11,235 nt of DNA, from assembly GCA_964630665.1 (NCBI GenBank), contig CAZVVN010000091.1, forward strand, positions 1 to 11,235, written 5' to 3'. Below, one piece after another: positions 6,521-11,235 of this stretch (within the stretch, counting starts at the first letter, position 1; every line of letters starts with the position of its first letter). The position numbers and the translations under genes were made by a program. Source of the stretch: UBA9619 sp964630665 (GTDB lineage Bacteria; Pseudomonadota; Gammaproteobacteria; Arenicellales; UBA868). Under the pieces are notes generated by a model that saw nothing but the letters and a program-made list of their open reading frames with translations, made no database searches and had not been told where the DNA came from.

Positions 6521-7219
6521 TTGGCTGTTCTCCGACGGATCGTGTTCTCGGCCTGCCTGGCCGGACTCGTGTCCGGGCTCGTTCTGACCGGAATCCAGAC
6601 GTTCGGTCTCCTGCCCATCATCGTCGAGGCGGAAACCTACGAAAATTCCATCGGTGCACCTAGGTTAGACCAAGAATCCTCCAGCCAGCATCACCACTAC
6701 GACCCGAACGCCGCGAGCGCTAGGTATCGTTTGTGGTGGACTGCAGTTGCCAACACCGGTATCGGAATCGGGTTCGGGCTGTTGCTGTCTGCGATCTATG
6801 CGCTGCAATCTTCGGTGACCTGGGTCCGGGGACTGGCCTGGGGAATGGGTGGTTACGTGACGTTTTTTCTGGCGCCGGCCATAGGCTTGCCACCTGGGAT
6901 TCCCGGAGACGCAGTTGTGGCACTGGAGGTCCGGCAACTCTGGTGGGTGTTGACTGTGACCTGCACGGGTGTGGGTCTGTTGCTACTGTTTCTTGCGCCC
7001 CACCGGATGTTCAAGGTGATGGGGGCAGTACTGCTTCCAGTTCCTCACCTGATCGGTGCACCATATCCGGATGTCTACACTGGCCTCGCTCTAGAGATCC
7101 TGGCCAACAGGTTTTACCTGATGGCTGTGATCGTCAATGCTATCTTTTGGCTGGTGCTGGGCGCGACCAGTGCTGTTTTGTTTCGGCGACTCGCCCAGAA
7201 AACTGTGCCTGAAAGCTGA
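6521..7219 (+). CDS. cbtA: CbtA-family predicted cobalt transporter subunit
   Basis: A polytopic membrane protein of 232 residues and about five to six transmembrane segments, partner of CbtB. The N-terminal segment RRIVFSACLAGLVSGLVLT, the His-rich loop SSSQHHHYDPN (HHH at 57-59), LAPAIGLPPGIPG (118-129), RQLWW (138-142) and LPVPHLIGAPYP (172-183) are CbtA-family landmarks. The start is uncertain: TTG at 6521 lacks a visible Shine-Dalgarno, and the reading frame is closed upstream by the cbtB stop at 6506-6508, leaving only ATT 6509, TTG 6521 or a GTG at 6542. Translational coupling to cbtB would explain the weak start. The function is predicted for the family, not shown by the sequence. The neighbouring corrinoid-dependent methyltransferase gives a plausible use for cobalt. 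Confidence 0.9.
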   Translation: MAVLRRIVFSACLAGLVSGLVLTGIQTFGLLPIIVEAETYENSIGAPRLDQESSSQHHHYDPNAASARYRLWWTAVANTGIGIGFGLLLSAIYALQSSVTWVRGLAWGMGGYVTFFLAPAIGLPPGIPGDAVVALEVRQLWWVLTVTCTGVGLLLLFLAPHRMFKVMGAVLLPVPHLIGAPYPDVYTGLALEILANRFYLMAVIVNAIFWLVLGATSAVLFRRLAQKTVPES

Positions 7220-7423
7220 GAAGTGATCAGGTCACGTTTCGCAAGACTTGGAAAGATCCTCTGCTGGCGTTCTTTTCGGCCTTCAATTCGGACCATCCTC
7301 TATTGATTCCCAAAACTATCATGCGCTGACTTGGTCAATCCGAGTCATGTGTTTTGAGCCAACGCTAGTGCGATCCGTCCCGGATAAAATTCGACTGAAT
7401 CTGACGGTGAAATCAAATCTTTC

Positions 7424-7436
7424 ATATTGCCAATAT
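7424..7436. repeat. Perfect dyad ATATTG-C-CAATAT, candidate operator
   Basis: A 13-bp perfect inverted repeat with a 1-nt centre. It overlaps the -35-like hexamer TTGCCA (7427-7432), where a bound repressor would block RNA polymerase. The identity of any regulator is unknown. Confidence 0.4.
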
Positions 7437-7455
7437 AGCCGTGGCCATTCATTAT
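7427..7455 (+). promoter_or_regulatory. Candidate sigma70 promoter of the MttB-family gene
   Basis: TTGCCA (7427-7432, 5/6 to TTGACA), a 17-nt spacer, and CATTAT (7450-7455, 4/6 to TATAAT). The predicted start near 7462 gives a leader of about 31 nt and coincides with the downstream palindrome. Confidence 0.45.
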
Positions 7456-7461
7456 TGAGCA

Positions 7462-7473
7462 GTTCAGCTGAAC
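7462..7473. repeat. 12-bp perfect palindrome GTTCAGCTGAAC, candidate operator
   Basis: A perfect 12-bp palindrome at the predicted transcription start and 19 nt before the ATG at 7493. It could be an operator or a weak leader hairpin. It is different from the dyad at 7424-7436. Confidence 0.4.
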
Positions 7474-7492
7474 CAATTTGGGGAGTGGAGGA

Positions 7493-9058
7493 ATGACCCG
7501 GGAAGCCACATCCACTAACCGCCGCAGGGGACGGGGGCGTGACGCCCGGCTTGAGGTGCGAGCGAAGAGTTCGAATTCGACGTCCATCTGGCCAGGCATA
7601 GAAGGGGGACGTTATCAACCTCTGCCTGATGTGGATGTGGAGAAGGTGCATCGAGCCGCGCTGAGTATCCTTGAACAGACGGGTATTGCCGACCCGACCA
7701 AAGAGCTTCTTGATCTTGTACTGCCTAAAGGAGCCTTGCAGAACGGTCACGGGCGTTTGTGTTTTCCACCCGGCCTGGTCGAGGATGTTATCGCTGGAGC
7801 GGCCAATGAATACTTTGTATATGCCCGCGGCAGTCGTGCCGGCAAAGATGACATTCACTGCACGAAAAACAGTGTCTATTTCTCCAACTCAGGCACGGCA
7901 GTCACGACTTTTGATGCCGAGACCAAAACGTATCGACCCTCCACGCTTCAGGATATTTATGATTTTACCCGGCTCGTTGACAAGCTCGACAATGTCCACA
8001 TGCTGGGTGACACGGTTTTAGCCACAGATGTTCCGGACGACTACGAACATGACATGAATATGGTCTACGCCATTCTGGCAGGAAGCGAGAAGCCGGCCTG
8101 CGTGACCTTCAGGAACCGCGACAACATCAAGCCCGCCATCGGGCTTTTCGATCTGGCTTCGGGTGGAGCGGGGGCCTTTCTGAAAAATCCTTCTGTTATC
8201 TTTGGTGGCTGCCCCATCGTGTCCCCCCTCAGGTTCGGGCGTGAGAACCTTGAGCTTCTGATCGAAACTAGCAAGATGGGGCTGACCAGTGACATCGCTG
8301 TGGCGCCCCAGTCCGGGGCAACTGCTCCAGCGCCTCTTGCGGGCATTCTTGCACAGGTCGTGGCAGAGACCCTGGCCTGTCTTGTTATTGTCAACCTGAT
8401 CACACCAGGCTGCCCCATGACCTTTGCGGCGTGGCCCTTCATCACGGATTTGCGAACCGGGTCCTTTACCGGTGGCAGCGGCGAACAGGCGCTTATCGCG
8501 GCTGCAGCCATTCAGATGGGAAATTACTACAACCTTCCTACCAGTGTCGGTTGCGGCATGACGGACGCAAAGATTCCTGACGCGCAATACGGGTATGAAA
8601 AGGCGCTGACCTACACTCTGGCCGCCCACGCTGGTGCGAACAGACTTTGTGAATTCGGCGGGATGATGGGCAGTCTGATGGGCTGCAGTTTTGAATCCAT
8701 GGTCATTGACAACGACGCGATCGGAATGATTGCAAGATCTCTGCGAGGTATTGAAGTTTCCGACGAGACGCTTTCGGTTGACGTCATTCACGACAGTGCC
8801 ATTGACCCTGGCCATTTCCTTGGGAACAGCCAGACGCTGAGCTACATGGAAAGTGAATATGTCTACCCGACATTGATGGATCGCACGCCAACAGATAAGT
8901 GGGAACAAGATGGCTCACGAGATCTGTTTTCCAGGAGTCGCGAGACTGTTGATGAGATTCTCGGCTCGTACTTTCCAAATTTTTTTGGCGAGTCAGCCGA
9001 TGCAAAGATCAGGCAGGCGTACCCGATACGGCTTCCTAAGTCGCAAATGGGGGGTTAG
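7493..9058 (+). CDS. mttB: MttB-superfamily (trimethylamine methyltransferase family) corrinoid-dependent methyltransferase, no pyrrolysine
   Basis: A cytoplasmic enzyme expected to move a methyl group from a methylated amine to a corrinoid protein. It has 521 residues, a normal length. The N-terminus has the basic RRRGRGRDAR seen in bacterial members; the barrel shows FSNSGTAVTTFD (130-141), FGGCPIVSPLRF (237-248), TDAKIPDAQYGYEKAL (357-372) and AAHAGANRL (377-385). No in-frame TAG interrupts the gene, so it belongs to the non-pyrrolysine group, some of which act on glycine betaine or other quaternary amines; the substrate cannot be read. ATG 7493 is chosen because GGGAG (7481-7485) is 7 nt ahead; a TTG at 7478 is the alternative. 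It ends in TAG. A corrinoid protein and reactivase, which such enzymes need, are not in the window. The cbtBA pair upstream may supply cobalt. Confidence 0.93.
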   Translation: MTREATSTNRRRGRGRDARLEVRAKSSNSTSIWPGIEGGRYQPLPDVDVEKVHRAALSILEQTGIADPTKELLDLVLPKGALQNGHGRLCFPPGLVEDVIAGAANEYFVYARGSRAGKDDIHCTKNSVYFSNSGTAVTTFDAETKTYRPSTLQDIYDFTRLVDKLDNVHMLGDTVLATDVPDDYEHDMNMVYAILAGSEKPACVTFRNRDNIKPAIGLFDLASGGAGAFLKNPSVIFGGCPIVSPLRFGRENLELLIETSKMGLTSDIAVAPQSGATAPAPLAGILAQVVAETLACLVIVNLITPGCPMTFAAWPFITDLRTGSFTGGSGEQALIAAAAIQMGNYYNLPTSVGCGMTDAKIPDAQYGYEKALTYTLAAHAGANRLCEFGGMMGSLMGCSFESMVIDNDAIGMIARSLRGIEVSDETLSVDVIHDSAIDPGHFLGNSQTLSYMESEYVYPTLMDRTPTDKWEQDGSRDLFSRSRETVDEILGSYFPNFFGESADAKIRQAYPIRLPKSQMGG

Positions 9059-9100
9059 AGGCTAACCGCCGACAATCAGATAATAGGTGCAGGTTCCGGC

Positions 9101-9113
9101 GACAGGTCCTGTC
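9101..9113. repeat. Short inverted repeat between convergent genes
   Basis: GACAG-GTC-CTGTC, a 5-bp stem with a 3-nt loop in the 67-bp gap between the mttB and PhyH-family stops. There is no T-run on either side, so a role as bidirectional terminator is only weakly supported. Confidence 0.2.
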
Positions 9114-9125
9114 TAGTTCAAGGTT

Positions 9126-9983
9126 TCAATGCACCCGGGGAAAAGTCTCACATTCAAGCGGCCCACCGTCCACCAGTCCCTCACCCCGTTCGTCCGGATT
9201 ACATTCCCAGGGCTTGTCGTTGAATTTTGCATCGTCGCCAAACCAGTGTGTGCAGATCACCCGTCGACGGTTGCTGTGTTGCAGGTTGCCCGGTGCGCTG
9301 TGGTGGGTCCGCAAGTTCAAGATGGCACAGTCACCGGGGTTCATCGGAGCGCAGGCAATTCGGTGATTACCGGGGAGGAGGTCCCACTGGGGAGGTTCGG
9401 GTTCGATGTGGCCATGCATCCTTTCTGATGTGAAGAAATCCACCGCCCGGTAATCGTCGTGCAGCTTGTGCGAGCCGAGTACGAAACGAAGCGCCGTTTC
9501 GACCGGAACCCGGTCCAGTGCCACCCAGACATTACATATCTGGGTTCCAGATACTGGCCAGTAGGCCTCATCATAGTGCCACGGTGTGGGTGCACGAGTG
9601 CCAGGTTCCTTGACAATGGCCATGTCAAAATAGAGCAGCAGGGAGCGTGAGCGCATCACCTTCCGGGCGAGCCGCGAAGCAGGTGATTCAAAAGTGAACT
9701 TTTGGAACGATGGCAGTCGCTTCCACAGAAAAGTATCGAAGAAAAAATTACCTGATTGCCCTTTCTCCTGGTGGGCAGAGTGCAAGTTACTGTGCGATCG
9801 GGTTTGAATCACGGCAGCAACCGCACGCCGGCCCTGCTCAACCCATTCTCGGCTGAACGCGTTGCGCAGGCAGACAACACCATCGCGCTCGTAGGCCTGA
9901 ACCGCGTCCTCGCCGGGTTTGCCGGCGCTGTCCAGCTCAAAGCCTTGCAAATGTTCAAGCGGTTCAGACTGATCATGGTTCAT
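9126..9983 (-). CDS. Phytanoyl-CoA dioxygenase (PhyH)-family Fe(II)/2-oxoglutarate oxygenase
   Basis: A cytoplasmic non-heme iron oxygenase of 285 residues that would hydroxylate a small substrate with 2-oxoglutarate and O2. The iron facial triad is visible: H136 and D138 in TPWHYDEAYWP, and the distal H228 in LRTHHSAPGN, with an arginine for 2-oxoglutarate (R239-R241, NRRRV) at the usual distance. The N-terminal YERDGVVCLRNAF (31-43) is the typical first strand of the family. The reading frame is open upstream to 10148, overlapping the ligase gene, but ATG 9983 has GGAGA 7 nt ahead and is preferred. It follows the glutamine-synthetase-family gene on the same strand by 101 nt, so the two are probably co-transcribed, and it is convergent with mttB. 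Substrate unknown; members act on ectoine, carnitine-like and other amines as well as acyl-CoA. Confidence 0.88.
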   Translation of the reverse strand: MNHDQSEPLEHLQGFELDSAGKPGEDAVQAYERDGVVCLRNAFSREWVEQGRRAVAAVIQTRSHSNLHSAHQEKGQSGNFFFDTFLWKRLPSFQKFTFESPASRLARKVMRSRSLLLYFDMAIVKEPGTRAPTPWHYDEAYWPVSGTQICNVWVALDRVPVETALRFVLGSHKLHDDYRAVDFFTSERMHGHIEPEPPQWDLLPGNHRIACAPMNPGDCAILNLRTHHSAPGNLQHSNRRRVICTHWFGDDAKFNDKPWECNPDERGEGLVDGGPLECETFPRVH

Positions 9984-9990
9984 GTCCGGC

Positions 9991-9995
9991 TCTCC
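9991..9995 (-). promoter_or_regulatory. Ribosome binding site deciding the PhyH-family start
   Basis: GGAGA on the minus strand with a 7-nt spacer to ATG 9983-9981. It favours this start over the longer frame that would begin at 10148 inside the upstream ligase gene. Confidence 0.6.
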
Positions 9996-10084
9996 GTGGC
10001 ATACCCGGTACAGATGATCTGCCGGGGTTCCAGATGGCGATGTGCCAATGAGTGTTTCACTATCGTGCCGAGGCCAGCACTCAC

Positions 10085-11235
10085 TCAGTAGAGGCGCAGG
10101 TATTCCGCCACCTCCCAGTCGGTGATGGCCTGATGGTAACGTTCCCACTCGTCAGATTTGTAGGTCAGGTAGGAGTTCATGATGTCATCGCCCAGTACAG
10201 TGCGTGCCAGGTCATCAGTACGCAGAATCTCCAGCGCTTCCAGCAGGTTTCTCGGCAGCCGCTGTGCACCGGAACGTTGGATTTCATCCTCGCTCATGCT
10301 ATAGAGATCCTCATTCAGAGGTTCTCCGGCCTCGTAACCGTTGACCACACCTTCAGTCATTGCGGCGGCAGACATGCCCAGCGCAAGGTACGAATTCATG
10401 CACATGTCGGCGGCTCGATTTTCGATGGCGAACCGGCTTTGCGGCAGGCGTAACATAGCTGAACGGTTGTTATAGCCATAGGTCATGTGTGTTGGCGCCC
10501 AGGTGACTGTGCCGCCTTCAAAACCGCCTACCCGGGGCACTAGGCCGTTATAGGAATTCACCGTTGAACAGGCAATAGCCGTCAGGGCGCCGCCGTGTCG
10601 CAGTAATCCACCTACAGCGCCGAATACGGAATCGCCCCAGTTACCGTTTGAACCTTGAAAAATGTTCTCCCCCGGTTTATCGACCAGTTGCATCGAAGTG
10701 TTCATGTGTGCACCCGATCGCCAGTCACCGATAGTCGGTTTCGGCATAAAGGTGGCGAACATCCCGTGTCGCTTGGTGACTTCTTTTAGAAGGACGCGCA
10801 AAAATACCAGACGGTCGGCCATCGCCAGCAAGTCAGTGTAGTGAAAGTCCAGTTCAAACTGAGAATAACCCCCTTCGCAGACCACATCGTGCAGGTTCCA
10901 GCCGAGCCCCTCGATGATGTCGATCATCTCGCCGAGAAAACCCATCGAGTCGATAGAATATTCAACATCGTAGCCAAAGGCCTGTCGCCGGGGCCGGACG
11001 CCTTGACCGGGTGCTGGGTCATCGTCGAATGCCTTGACGGGTTGTCCATCCTGCCATTTCATAACGAAGAATTCAGGCTCTACACCGGCGTACACCGCGT
11101 AGCCCTGATCCGCAACGTTCTGTATGGTCCGTTTCATCGCGCTGCGTGGACACAGCTTATAGGGTCGTCCTTCCCACCACAGGTCTGCAAACACCCAGGC
11201 GCAGGTTTTATCCCACGGGCAGATCATGAGACTGT
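10085..11235 (-). CDS. Glutamine synthetase-family ligase, GMAS-like, N-terminus missing (window edge)
   Basis: An ATP-dependent ligase of the glutamine synthetase superfamily, joining an amine to glutamate or a related acid. About 382 residues lie in the window; the frame continues past the right edge, so the beta-grasp N-terminal domain is missing and the ATG at 11227 is internal. Numbered from that Met, visible parts are GVEPEFFVM (48-56, metal-binding glutamates), YSQFELDFHY (121-130), ATFMPKP (158-164), SGAHMN (171-176), NSYNGLVP (224-231), VTWAPTHMTYGYNNRSAM (241-258) and IENRAADM (268-275). TWAP...YG.NNR resembles gamma-glutamylmethylamide synthetases. Odd: the usual NSYKR reads NSYNG, losing the arginine that binds substrate glutamate in type I enzymes, and the usual NPY after the ExR motif is NSY. 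It is the upstream gene of the pair with the PhyH-family oxygenase. Confidence 0.92.
   Translation of the reverse strand, partial: SLMICPWDKTCAWVFADLWWEGRPYKLCPRSAMKRTIQNVADQGYAVYAGVEPEFFVMKWQDGQPVKAFDDDPAPGQGVRPRRQAFGYDVEYSIDSMGFLGEMIDIIEGLGWNLHDVVCEGGYSQFELDFHYTDLLAMADRLVFLRVLLKEVTKRHGMFATFMPKPTIGDWRSGAHMNTSMQLVDKPGENIFQGSNGNWGDSVFGAVGGLLRHGGALTAIACSTVNSYNGLVPRVGGFEGGTVTWAPTHMTYGYNNRSAMLRLPQSRFAIENRAADMCMNSYLALGMSAAAMTEGVVNGYEAGEPLNEDLYSMSEDEIQRSGAQRLPRNLLEALEILRTDDLARTVLGDDIMNSYLTYKSDEWERYHQAITDWEVAEYLRLY

Larger units (their letters stand above)
7220..7492 (+). other. Upstream control region of the MttB-family gene
   Basis: No gene is supported in these 273 bases. The distal half shows nothing recognisable. 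The proximal 70 bases hold a promoter-like site and two perfect dyads, listed separately. There is no recognisable terminator after cbtA and no riboswitch. Confidence 0.5.

Noticed and set aside
8018..8908. Long minus-strand reading frame of 296 codons antisense to mttB
   Set aside because: It lies entirely inside the well-supported MttB-family gene, and its translation is rich in His, Arg and Gly with no recognisable domain. It is a shadow of codon bias.
9056..9058. TAG of the MttB-family gene as a pyrrolysine codon
   Set aside because: The TAG lies at the natural C-terminus after a full-length 521-residue protein; pyrrolysine in MttB is internal, and no family sequence follows the TAG.
9984..10148. 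Longer start of the PhyH-family gene at 10148, overlapping the ligase gene
   Set aside because: The added residues do not resemble the family N-terminus, and ATG 9983 has a strong Shine-Dalgarno at proper spacing.

Overview
The window looks like chromosome of an aerobic to microaerobic proteobacterium, most likely a gammaproteobacterium. This is an inference from the HemN-type coproporphyrinogen dehydrogenase, two FNR/Anr-like boxes, a heme-copper oxidase operon and corrinoid/methylamine-type genes. Species cannot be read from the sequence. No rRNA, tRNA, insertion sequence or CRISPR array was found.

Left part (1-4892): a left-truncated hemN gene on the minus strand diverges from a plus-strand cytochrome c oxidase operon. 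The operon order is subunit III, SCO-type copper chaperone, CuA subunit II, subunit I, then a small single-span membrane protein. The genes overlap or nearly touch. Subunit I carries the Tyr-Ser motif of A2-type heme-copper oxidases in place of the usual glutamate, and subunit II has no fused cytochrome c domain. The 421-bp divergent spacer holds two good FNR/Anr-type dyads exactly 60 bp apart, so heme synthesis at low oxygen and the terminal oxidase may share an oxygen-sensing control region.

Middle (4893-7219): a radical SAM/SPASM protein of unassigned substrate is followed by cbtB and cbtA, a membrane pair of the predicted cobalt transport family. No cobalamin riboswitch could be supported upstream of cbtB.

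Right part (7220-11235): an MttB-superfamily (trimethylamine methyltransferase family) corrinoid-dependent methyltransferase without a pyrrolysine codon runs on the plus strand, behind a promoter-like site flanked by two perfect dyads. Convergent to it on the minus strand are a glutamine-synthetase-family ligase (cut by the right edge) and a phytanoyl-CoA-dioxygenase-family Fe(II)/2-oxoglutarate oxygenase, probably one operon. The ligase shows GMAS-like features but lacks the usual NSYKR arginine. Inference: cobalt uptake, corrinoid methyl transfer, an oxygenase and a glutamyl-ligase may form a methylated-amine utilisation locus; no corrinoid protein or reactivase lies in the window.
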